The position numbers were made by a program, and so were the translations under genes. 64,000 nucleotides of DNA from Dactylorhiza incarnata (taxonomy: Eukaryota > Streptophyta > Magnoliopsida > Asparagales > Orchidaceae), in contig JAWHQI010000505.1 of assembly GCA_033032865.1 (NCBI GenBank), positions 801,501 through 865,500 of the forward strand. Direction: 5' to 3'. Of this stretch, positions 43,902 through 53,958 are shown piece after piece (position 1 is the first letter of the stretch; each line of letters opens with the position of its first letter). The notes beneath the pieces were generated by a model. The model saw only the letters and a program-made list of their open reading frames with translations, was not told the origin of the DNA and searched no databases.

Positions 43902-45061
43902 CTTGACATAGTTTAAAAATATATCTAAAGTATCAGATTTCTTCTTAAGGAGGAATACCCATATATACTTTGAGTGATCATCAACAATCACTAAAGTATA
44001 CACCTTCTCACCTAGGTTCTGAATGGGAAAAGGACCAAACAAGTCCATATGCAACAGATATAGACATCTTTCAGTGACTTTGGAGCCAATGCTTTTAAAG
44101 GTGACCCTAGTTTGCTTACCCATTTGGCATGCATGACAAAGACCACTTAACACGTTTTAAATTTGGACTATTCCTAACATGGTTTTTAGAAAATAATCTA
44201 TACATTGTCTTGTAGTTAATGTGAGCAAGTCTCATGTGTCATTGAACATAAAGAGACTCACTTTCCTTAGCTATAAGACATACTTGAGATAAAGAACTAT
44301 TGCAAATAAAGTCTAAGCAATAAACATTCTAACTCCTAGTGCCTGAGATAATGACCTCTAAGTCAATTGACTTTTTGATTAAGCACTTGTCATTGTGGAA
44401 TTCAATGACATAGCAAATGGTTCGGATTTGGTTCTATACTTTAGGACCATGGGTCGGTTCCGGTTCCAAAAGTTTGGAACCAAACCTATATGGGTCGGTT
44501 CTTAGTTTTGGGTGGAACCGAACCGAACCGAACCGATCCGAGTTGCACCCCTACTTTGCATAGTTTATAAAGATATCTAAAGTATCAGATTTCTTCTTAA
44601 GGAAGAATACCCATATATACTTTAAGTGATCATCAATAATCACTAAAGTATACACCTTCTCACATAGGTTCTGAATGGGCAAAGGACCAAACAAGTCCAT
44701 ATGCAACATATATAGACATCTTTCAGTGACTTTGGAGCCAATGCATTTAAAGGTGGCCCTAGATTGCTTACCCATTTGGCATGCATGACAAATACCACTT
44801 TTAACACATTTTAAATTTGGACTGTTCCTAATAAGGTTTTTAGAAAATAATCTATACATTGTCTTGTAGTTAATGTGGGCAAGTCTCATGTGTCATTGAA
44901 CACAAAGAGACTCACTTTCCTTAGCTACAAGATATACATGAGATAAAAGACTATTGCAAATAAAGTCTAAGCAATAAAGATTCTCACTCATAGTGCCTGA
45001 GATAATGACCTCTAAGTCAATTGACTTTTTGATTAAGCACTTATCATTGTGGAAGTCAATG
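43766..45061. repeat. Tandem duplication (about 648 bp) of MITE end + C2 integrase
   Basis: 43766-44413 and 44414-45061 are direct repeats. Each starts CAAATGGTTCGGATTTGG inside the MITE, runs over its 3' end and continues through the integrase start to TCAATGACATAG. The copies have diverged by scattered substitutions, so the duplication postdates the MITE insertion but is not recent. Confidence 0.9.
43910..44413 (-). pseudogene. C2 integrase N-terminal part, duplicate copy 1
   Basis: The minus strand encodes GLCHACQMGKQTRVTFKSIG, ERCLYLLHMDLFGPFPIQNL and VIVDDHSKYIWVFLLKKKSD. It has frame breaks near 44160 and lacks the sequence further upstream because the duplication ends at 44413. Confidence 0.88.
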
Positions 45062-45159
45062 ACATAGCCTAAATCACATAGTTGACTTATGCTTACAAGG
45101 TTGTGATGCAACCCTTCAACATAAGCTACCCTTGTTATTGAAATTATGTCATTTGTAAT
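44551..45159 (-). pseudogene. C2 GAG-pre-integrase and integrase start, duplicate copy 2
   Basis: The frame 44551-44889 repeats the integrase start (MRLAHINYKTMYRLF, CHACQMGKQSRATF, HMDLFGPLPIQNL); 44893-45159 carries the GAG-pre-integrase part (VEGLHHNLVSISQLCDLGYV). The latter is cut at 45159 by the LTR of G2, and its frame runs artificially into the LTR. Confidence 0.88.
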
Positions 45160-46644
45160 TGATGAGTTGTCATCTATTATCCGGGCGGCGATTAGACAAA
45201 AACACAACTCCTCCACTAAGATAATGGGGTCATGAGTGAGAAAGTGGGTTTAACCGAAAGAGAGTCAAACCCACTATCTTCGCAAACAACCACGAGCAAT
45301 CACGCGTGGCGTCATGCCCAACCACGCACACGCGACCGAACGCGCACGACCGTGCATACGACCGCATCGCAGTCGCGCGCAACTGCACGCGCTACCACGC
45401 TTAGTACCGCCAACCACGCTCACGCGCGCGGTCTGCGCAATAGCGCGCTCGCATCCCGCGCACTAGCGCGCATGCGGCCGACATAATAGCGTGTGTGCGG
45501 CCTGTGCGCTAGAACGCGCGCGGCCTGCACGCTAGCGCACACTCGGCCTGCCCCCTAGCGGGTGCGCGACCTGCCGGCTAGCATGCGCACGGCCTGCGCG
45601 CTAGCACGGGCGCAGCCTGTGCGCTAGCACAGGCGCAGCCTGTGCGCTAGCACGGGCGCAGCGCTGGCGCGCGTGTGCGGCCTGCACGCTACCGTGTGTG
45701 GCGGTGACGCGCACGACCGCGCACGGCATGTGCGGTGCCGGTCAATCTCCCTCGCCGCACGGCCCACCCACCGCCCCCTTTGCGTCGTCCTCGCGCGGCT
45801 CTGCTCGTGTTTTTACCGCGCTCCCGCTCGGTGCTCGACGCACGCTTAGCACCGATAAGTCCATAACATGCCTTTGATCCACGCGCACTTGAATGTTGCA
45901 AAATTCATAGTGCGCGCAGTTGCTAACTCCATTGTCCTTCTTGAGATTGCAAGATTCACACATTGCAATCGAAAATTGTCAAGGAAGCTGCCTGAACCGC
46001 TCGAAGTGCCCAAACTGACCGGGGGGCGAAATCTTCATGCTCAGAAAGTGGCGATCCATGTGCTCTCGATCAACAGACGGGATCGGCCCGTCAGGTGGTT
46101 ATGGTAGTTACGACGGCGAAATTACTGAGCGACCCCCAACCAAGTCTATAAAAGGGACTCTGAATCCTCATTTGAGGGGATCTGACACTTTGCATCCGAG
46201 AGAGCTCCTTGAAGAATTCCTTCATAGATCTCCTTCGCGGTTCAAAGACCTCCTTCAGAGTTCGAAGATCTCCTTCGTGATTCGAAGATCTCCTTCGTCA
46301 CTTGAAGATCTGCTTCGGACCTTGAAGACCTCCTATGATAGCAAAATACTTAGTTTTTTCTGAGAGGTGGCCTGCCACCCTCAGGGACTTTCCTTCAACT
46401 GCAATTGTAATGAGAAGCGGCTTGTCACTCTCAGTTCTCGCAACTTTACTTGTAACACTCGAACACTTAGTGAAATTTGGCTGGCGCAGATCCGACCACT
46501 TGGTTTTTCACCATTTCCGGGTTTTCCATGCTAAAAATGTTTTCTTGCCACCTGTCTGTTCTCCCTGTGATTGTTTGCGCACTCGGCCCACTCTTGGGCT
46601 AAGACGGTTTAATTCGCCCGGTCTGGAAGAGCGCTGAGTGACCC
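45160..46644 (+). repeat. G2 5' LTR
   Basis: The start is fixed by the match to 63060-63178; the end is estimated as the CA of GAGTGACCCA shortly before the primer site. At 45470-45680 units of about 30 bp (CGCGCGGCCTGCGCGCTAGC) are tandemly repeated. CTATAAAAGGG at about 46146 is a good TATA box. The TTCGAAGATCTCCTTCG-type phrase repeats at 46220-46330. Confidence 0.8.
46145..46156 (+). promoter_or_regulatory. TATA box of the G2 5' LTR
   Basis: The sequence TCTATAAAAGGGACTC lies about 985 bp into the LTR, in the transcription direction of gag. Confidence 0.6.
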
Positions 46645-46651
46645 ATAATTG

Positions 46652-46670
46652 TTTGGCGCCGTCTGTGGGA
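46652..46670 (+). promoter_or_regulatory. G2 primer-binding site
   Basis: TTTGGCGCCGTCTGTGGGA, identical to the primer-site context of G1. Confidence 0.8.
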
Positions 46671-46747
46671 ACTGAATTTCCCAAATACTCCGCAAAGGCT
46701 TCCTAATAACAACACCCGCATCGTCGCAGTACTCGGAGAGGGTAAGA

Positions 46748-48059
46748 ATGGACATTCACCAGGCGCATTCAGATGTGTACAGTTCTTCCATCCCCGCGGG
46801 CTCAGGGGAGAAAGCGCTCATCACTGCGCCCATCCTACCCAAGTGGCTCGGCACAACAAGCAAGCAGGCTCCTCCAGCGGCGAAGTAGGATTCGAATGAC
46901 GTCTCGCTCCAGCAAGGACGATCCCCCCTGTCAAGACCAATCTTGACATATCCAGTCCCATCGTGGCTTAAACTCCCACGCTATAGAGAGTTCCACAGAA
47001 CAGAGAATCTGTACGAACACGTTAACTGCTTCTTGGCCGCAAGGGAGGCATTCGGGCTCCCAGACCAAATCAGCTGCAAGATCTTCGCGGAAACATTGCG
47101 CGGAAGCGCTCTCAACTGGTATCGGTCTCTTCCTGAAGGAACCATCCACAGCTTCACTGAGCTGTCCCAGTTGTTCGTTGAATGGCACGATGACCGCGCG
47201 CAGGGAATCCGAGAAGATGAACGAGCGTGGAAAGAGCTCGAGGCGAACGGATCTCCCCACCCGAGACAAGCTCATCATGGCAAGCAGCAAGAAGATGTCG
47301 CCACAAGTTTCCACCAAAAAAATCTCTGCAAAGGGTTGGATTTCACCTTGCACGCAAGCATCGGCAATCCAGCCCGTGAATTAAGAAGGGCGCTGATAAG
47401 CCATCACATCTTGTTCAACATCCTGTTCATGGTAGTCGTGGTGCGGCTCAAACTACTCGGCGGGAACCTCAAGCTCAGAGTCAGTGACGCAGAACTCCCG
47501 GACGGAACAGTAATACCCACCATAGGAGTCATTGTCCTCCCCATCCAAGTAGGAATACTCCTAGAACCGGTCCAATATGACGTCTAGTTCATCGTTGCAG
47601 AAGCAGACTCGCCCTACGACATAATATTCGGGTGCCTCCTACTCGACACCCTTCATCATGACATTTCCAGGGCCGGCCGCATGGCTAGGAAAGGGAAAAT
47701 CCTCAGAGATTCGATTTGTAGTCTCGACGCTGCCACAACCGAGCTTCCTTGGGTCAACTATGAACTGTTGCCAAATCCAAATTCTGAGAAAGGTCGCGCG
47801 CATGAGGGCCGCGCAGCTCCTGCATCAGCAGAAGAAACTAATTTCTCGGCGTCAACGGACACGCAATAACTTAAAGTTACGAGTCAAAAAAGAAAGGGAC
47901 AGTAACAATAGTTCGTGAAGGCCGAACGACCTAACCAGAACCAAGCAGTCTGCTCCCGATGGTCGGCAAACCAAAGCTCTCGGGTTTACACCCCGTTAAA
48001 CGCATCCCGCGAGCATATCCTGTTTGTAATCTATAACAGCAAGATCATCAACTGGCCCA
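46748..48059 (+). pseudogene. G2 gag, first part
   Basis: One frame starting MDIHQAHSDVYSSS with stops at 46886, 47585 and 47867. Order is as in G1: capsid-type gag (YPVPSWLKLPRYREFHRTEN, ALNWYRSLPEGTIHSFTELS), then the protease-like block (ELPDGTVIPTIGVIVLPIQV, ADSPYDIIFGCLLLDTL) with no D(S/T)G, then YTPLNASREHILFVIYNSK. It is cut at INWP by S2; the rest is at 61278-61462. Homologous to the intact G1 gag along its whole length. Confidence 0.9.
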
Positions 48060-48181
48060 TGTTGGATCTTACGACGCCCTTAGAGGGGGGGGGGGGGGTG
48101 AATAAGGTTTTTATGAAATTTAAATCTTATTTAAGTTTATCAGAGTTTGAGACTGAAGTTTCAGATTATTTTATAATAAGG
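48060..48181 (-). repeat. S2 3' LTR, outer fragment
   Basis: Matches the start of the 5' LTR copy at 59534 (TGTTGGATCTTACGACGCCC, run of 14 G, GTGAATA). It breaks off at 48181 where S3 begins. About 500 bp of LTR corresponding to roughly 59650-60147 are missing on this side. Confidence 0.88.
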
Positions 48182-48276
48182 TGTGAAAAATCAACTTCCT
48201 CTGATACCAATTTAAAGGGACAATTGATATCCTCTGATGAGGGTGATTGATAAAATCAACCTGCTTTGATACCAAT

Positions 48277-49831
48277 TGAAAGGAGAGTTTTAGTTCTTGT
48301 TCTTATTATTAAAACTCTTGTTTAACTTTGTTTTAAAATAAATGATATATATAAATATATAAGTGTGTTTGCTGATTGAGTAATAAACACAAACAGTGAA
48401 AGTGCAAAGTAATAAACAACACAAATAAAACAATAAAACAAAGCACACATCTAGACGACACAAGATATATAGTAGTTCCCCAAAACCCGGGTACATCTAC
48501 TCTTCTACCCACTGGTAGGAATCCACTAGGAGAGTTGATCAGGTGCCCTCACACCAAGGTGATTTTGATCAGGTGTCCACACACCATAGAGCTTTTGATC
48601 AGGTGCTCAAAACCAACTAGATTTTTTGATCAGGTGTCTTGCCACCAACAGGTAAACTTTTGAAGGGAGTTTTAACCCTGTACAAGATGGGGAAAGAGAA
48701 AGGGAAAAGATTTATTGTTCTTCTCTTTGTGCTGAGAAGACTCTTGATGAAGATCCTGATTGGTAGTTGTGTTTGGATCTTGATGATGATGTTGAAGAGC
48801 TCCCCCTGTCTGATATAATTGTTGACAGTTTGTGGAGGCCTCTTCTCTTGATTGTACAAACTCCTTTCTTCTTATGCAGTAATGATCCTGAGCAAATGAT
48901 TGTGATTGGTGTCTCAGGATGAATGTGATCTGCAAGAAGGAGTTAGCAAAAAGAAGATAAATAATAGAAGATCTGCTTCTTCTTTTTGCTCCTGTATTTC
49001 TCTTCCTGTTCTTTTCCTGCACAACAATATTAATATCTATTCTGTTCTATTCTTTCTTGCTATTCTGTCGAGAGATAACAACTATATATATATTATGATA
49101 TATATTGTCTGCTGTAATATATTCTGTTTGAATTCTTGCCTTGTTTGACTTGCTGCAACGGCTCTATTAATTAATGCTTTTGCCAAACAGCTACAACATT
49201 AAATGCTTGCACGCTGTAATGTTAGAACAGCAATATATATAGCAATATATAAAATAGAATAAATAAATATTGCTTTATTAAAGTCTGACAGCATATTAGA
49301 ATAAGAAATATAATATTTAGTCGAGCAAATATATATAAAATAAATGCTGCAGAAATTCGTCGACCTCAACTCGTCATTCGTCGGGCTGAGCTCGCCAAAT
49401 GATATTCTGAGCATTAATTAACCGCAGAGAACTTTCGTCAAGCGCTGCTGGGATTTCGTCGACCGCTGTTCGGATTTTGTCGACCGTTGCTTCCCTACTG
49501 TAATTTGTCGAGCGCTGTTATAGAATATATTTTGTTCGTCGTGCGCCGTCCGACGAATGCTGAGCGCCGTTCGACGTTCATCGAACGTAGTGAATAACCG
49601 AAATACATTTCTTATATTATCTTATATTAATTTCTCTTATAATATTTTCTCTTATATTAATTAGCCTATTATTATATATATATTTTTCTTAGTATATTAT
49701 TTATATATATATATATTATTTTCAGCCTTTTAATTTAATAGGATATTTAATCTAAGTTGTAATATGAGTTATGACATAAACTTAGATACTTAAGGTGGAT
49801 CCTAACTCAAATCAAAACTAAGGTTCCAACA
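48277..49831 (-). repeat. S3 3' LTR
   Basis: Contains TATAGTAGTTCCCCAAAACC, four units of GATCAGGTGYCC at 48535-48640, and GTCGACCGCTG/TTCGTCGAACG words at 49355-49590. Length equals that of the partner LTR, with scattered substitutions. Confidence 0.9.
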
Positions 49832-50357
49832 ATCTCCCCCTATTTGAGTTGGGATTCTAATCCAAATTAACTAGGTTCTAACAATCTTCCCCTATTTGGT
49901 TTAGGATTCCTAAGCATAAAAAGTTTTGATCTGCTTAAGGGTGAGAGATTATTTTTAAATTTCTTTTATAACTGAGCAATTTCTGATTTCCTAAATCTTG
50001 ATTAAAATAGGAATTTAAATTAAATGAATTGCTAGCTGTTAACAGATTCTAAGAATTTTAAAATCATAAATACAAAGTCGGGTAGCTTCTTTCTATATAA
50101 TCCCCTTTAATCAGAAGAGACTCACACTCAGTGCCAAGATCATTCCTGATCAATGCAACTACAGTAGAATGCTCAACATGATTTTAGGAGAAAAAAAATA
50201 TGTAACAAAGTGAAGTCTATCTGACTTGTTTTTAAGATAGAAAATTCAAAGAAACTTAAAACTGTTGTTTTAATTTAATCATAATTTAAGTAAAAACATT
50301 AAACAGTTAAAACAAAAATGCCTTATAGATAGATAAGTAGGCTTTTTTATTAAAATA

Positions 50358-51130
50358 TTAATTTGAAAACTTAAGCTGATTTTGTTGAACATGCATAATT
50401 TCTTCTTTTTTAAAAGTCTGTTTGAAGTTTTCAGCCTTAATGAACTTATTTTTTAAGTAAATAAATTGTTCTGCTGTTATTTTAAAATCTTCTTTAATTT
50501 TAACAGAGATGAATTTGTTTATTATTAGCTTTTTACTGATTCTGTTTTCAGAAATTTTTAAACCTGCACAAGGTGAATTGAAAACAGATCTGAAATTTTC
50601 AGAGGTAAAATTAGGAAATGTTGTTACCTCTTTTACCTTTTCTTGTTCAGATTCTGCATCTGATATGTAATCTGAACCATATATAGCCAATATGCAAAAG
50701 TTTCTGGCTTTTTGTTCTTCCTTGTCTTCTTCTTCAGTTAGAGTAACTGATGGTTATGCATCAAAAATGATGTTAGTGGAAGAAGTAGGAATGAATTTAT
50801 TTACCATCCTAGAGAGGGAGTTCCAGATGGCCTTTGCTGAAGTGCAATCAGCCACTTTTTGAAGAATGTCATTTGACATTGATTTAGCCAATATCTCCAT
50901 GGCTATGGCATCAGCACTGATCAACTTTTCTTGATCATCTATTGAAGAAGAGGAATATGAAGTTCCTGTCAAAATAGATTTATATATATCTTCATCTATG
51001 GCATTCATAAATAATTTAATTCTAATTTGCCATAAATCAAAATTATCCAAATTACATAAAGGTGGATCTGAAATTAAAAATCTGCTAGTGCCATTTGGAA
51101 AAGTCTTTTTAAAAATAAAATAAGAACTAA
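50358..51130 (-). pseudogene. S3 gag fragment
   Basis: The minus strand reads GTSRFLISDPPLCNLDNFDL, WQIRIKLFMNAIDEDIYKSI, ADAIAMEILAKSMSNDILQK, ADCTSAKAIWNSLSRM, a copia gag N-terminal domain without a usable start Met (51050 is internal). After a stop a separate frame (50358-50690) encodes YGSDYISDAESEQEKVKEV and a Lys-rich tail. There is no zinc knuckle and no pol. Confidence 0.75.
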
Positions 51131-51176
51131 GGTGATCTTTGTGATTTCATGTGTTAGCCTGTGTGAAAAATCAACT

Positions 51177-51256
51177 TCCTCTGATACCAATTGAAAGGGA
51201 CAATTGATATCCTCTGATGAGGGTGATTGATAAAATCAACCTGCTTTGATACCAAT
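51177..51256 (-). promoter_or_regulatory. S3 duplicated primer-binding site
   Basis: The minus strand has CCTTTCAATTGGTATCAAAG next to the LTR and CCTTTCAATTGGTATCAGAG about 70 bp further in, a tandem duplication of the LTR-end/primer-site junction. Both are also present left of the other LTR at 48197-48276. Confidence 0.75.
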
Positions 51257-52811
51257 TGAAAGGAGAGTTTTAGTTCTTATTCTAATTATTAAAACTCTTG
51301 TTTAACTTTATTTTAAAATAAATGATATATATAAATATATAAGTGTGTTTGCTGATTGAGTAATAAACACAAACAGTGAAAGTGCAAAGTAATAAACAAC
51401 ACAAATAAAACAATAAAACAAAGCACACATCCAGACGACACAAAATATATAGTAGTTCCCCAAAACCCGGGTACATCTACTCTTCTACCCACTGGTAGGA
51501 ATCCACTAGGAGAGTTGATCAGGTGCCCTCACACCAAGGTGATTTTGATCAGGTGTCCACACACCATAGAGCTTTTGATCAGGTGCTCAAAACCAACTAG
51601 ATTTTTTGATCAGGTGTCTTGCCACCAATAGGTAAACTTTTGAAGAGAGTTTTAACCCTGTACAAGATAGGGAAGGAGAAAGGGAAAAGATTTATTGTTC
51701 TTCTATTTGTGCTGAGAAGACTCTTGATGAAGATCCTGATTGGTAGTTGTGTTTGGATCTTAATGATGATGTTGAAGAGCTCCCCCTGTATGATATAATT
51801 GTTGACAGTTTGTGGAGGTCTCTTCTCTTGATTGTACAAACTCCTTTCTTCTTATGCAGTAATGATCATGAGCAAATGATTGTGATTGGTGTCTTAGGAT
51901 GAATGTGATCTGCAAGAAGGAGTTAGCAAAAAGAAGATAAATAATAGAAGATCTGCTTCTTCTTTTTGCTCATGTATTTCTCTTCCTGTTCTTTTCCTGT
52001 ACAGCAATATTAATATCTATTCTGTTCTATTCTTCCTTGCTATTCTGTCGAGAGATAACAGCTATATATATATTCTGATATATATTGTCTGTTGTAATAT
52101 ATTCTGTTTGAATTCTTGCCTTGTTTGACTTGCTGCAACGGCTCTATTAATTAATGCTTTTGCCAAACGGCTACAACATTAAATGCTTGCACACTGTAAT
52201 GTTAGAACAGCAATATATATAGCAATATATAAAATAGAATAAATAAATATTGCTTTATTAAAGTCTGACAACATATTAGAATAAGAAATATAATATTTAG
52301 TCGAGCAAATATATATAAAATAAATGCTGCAGAAATTCGTCGACCTCAGCTCGTCATTCGTCGGGCTGAGCTCGCCAAATGATATTCTGAGCATTAATTA
52401 ACTGCAGAGAACTTTCGTCGAGCGCTGCTGGGATTTCGTCGACCGCTGTTCGGATTTCGTCGACCGCTGCTTCCCTGCTGTAATTTGTCGAGCGCTGCTA
52501 TAGAATATATTTTGTTCGTCGGGCGCCGTCCGACAAATGCTGAGCGCCGTTCGACGTTCGTCGAACGTAGTGAATAACCGAAATACATTTCTTATATTAT
52601 CTTATATTAATTTCTCTTATAATATTTTCTCTTATATTAATTAGCCTATTATTATATATATATATATTTTTCTTAGTATATTATTTATATATATATTATT
52701 TTCAGCCTTTTAATTTAATAGGATATTTAATCTAAGTTGTAATATAAGTTATTACATAAACTTAAATACTTAAGGTGGATCCTAACTCAAATCAAAACTA
52801 AGGTTCCAACA
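51257..52811 (-). repeat. S3 5' LTR
   Basis: Near-identical partner of 48277-49831. At 52340-52570 it carries the TTCGTCGA-type words. It abuts S2 LTR sequence at 52812. Confidence 0.9.
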
Positions 52812-53958
52812 CATCCCCTAGATCTACCCTTGACCTAGTCGCCACGCACAAGGCGGTGAATTACCCCCTAAGCCGCACAAGGACCTAATCGCCAACACAA
52901 GGCGAATTTACCCACGGAATCCTTCCCGGAATCTGACGTTCTCACAGAACGATTTCTCCACACAAAATACAAAAGGAAAAATAAAAGATTACAAGATAAC
53001 TACAGAGAAACTCCTCAAGAAATTCTGAAGGTGACGACGAAGTCGATGTAGATGTTGGCATTCTTGAAACGATCGTCCTTCGTATGGAATATGCGTTGTA
53101 GACCTTCTCCTTCAAAATCTTCTTTAGATCTTCATGTTAGCCCAAGGGAGATCTCTTAATTGTTGTACACGAACCTCTCTCCAAAGTATCAGAATTCTGG
53201 AATCATCACGTAAGGAATGAGAGGAGCTGTACTTTAAATAGCCTCGGATGCTAATGCTCGACGTTAAGGGTTAACGCCGGCGTTAGTGAACGTGTATAGC
53301 AGTTTCTGAGATCGTGCATAAAGTCGGGAGCGTGGCTGAACAAAATTTTGTCGAACGAAAACAAATTTCGTCGAACACACCTTAGTCGAACGCACCCTTC
53401 GTCGAACGGAAAAACCGCAACCGTCAGGATCGTGCAAACCGTCGGGATCATGAGAACAAACTTCCGTCGAACGAAATCAATTTCTACGAATGGAACTTCT
53501 CGTTCGTCGAATGCAGCTTGTCGAGCTCAAGTTCGTCGAGCGCAGGAAATTTCATCGAACAGAACTCCTCGTTCGTCGAACGCAGCTTGTCGAGCGCAAG
53601 TTCGTCGAGCGCAGGAAATTTCGTCGAACGGAACTCCTCGTTCGTCGAACGCAACTTCCTTCAGGTTTCGTCTAGCGCCTTCAGAGTTCGTCGAACGCAG
53701 GTTCAATTCGTCGAACGTAGTTTCCTTCTCAGCGGTTTTCGTCTCATCGGTTTTCTTCTCAGCGGTTGATAACGTTGGTCTAACACGAGCGTTAGCTATC
53801 TTTCCAGAGAGTCATTTCCAATCAGCAAACTATTCATAGGGATGTGTAGCTATAGTTCCTGTACACCCTGCATATTATAAACACACAAAATACAAGATCA
53901 AGTACAACAAGATATTTGTTATTCTCAAACCAAGAGATGTGGAATATAGGCTCCAACA
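52812..53958 (-). repeat. S2 3' LTR, inner fragment
   Basis: Matches 60147-61272 of the 5' LTR and ends GGCTCCAACA. Contains the TTCGTCGAACG array (53350-53730) and TAACGCC/GGCGTTA palindromes (about 53270-53305 and 53770-53800). Confidence 0.9.

Larger units (their letters stand above)
29595..45159 (-). mobile_element. Copia C2, the outermost element of the nest (interrupted)
   Basis: Minus-strand copia coding sequence is scattered in order from right to left: GAG-pre-integrase, integrase, RT, RNase H, then an extra ORF. It is interrupted by a hAT MITE (43342-43901), a tandem duplication, S1 (32141-41179) and, at 45160, gypsy G2. The 5' half (gag, protease, 5' LTR) would lie beyond the right edge of the window. 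All coding parts carry stops or frameshifts. Confidence 0.85.
48182..52811 (-). mobile_element. Copia S3: gag-only element with tandem-array remnant
   Basis: Two 1555-bp LTRs (48277-49831 and 51257-52811; TGAAAGGAG...GGTTCCAACA) flank 1.4 kb with part of a copia gag. Minus orientation is set by the PPT AAATAGGGGGAGAT next to 49831. No target duplication exists at the outer borders. Beyond the left LTR, 95 bp of leader with the primer site (48182-48276) is repeated, so the unit looks like a truncated LTR-internal-LTR-internal array. Confidence 0.85.

Noticed and set aside
48182..49831. Treating the entire 1650-bp direct repeat as the S3 LTR
   Set aside because: The first 95 bp contain the primer-binding site, which lies outside an LTR; TGAAAGG...CCAACA with a 2-bp gap to the primer site matches the S1 and S2 layout better.
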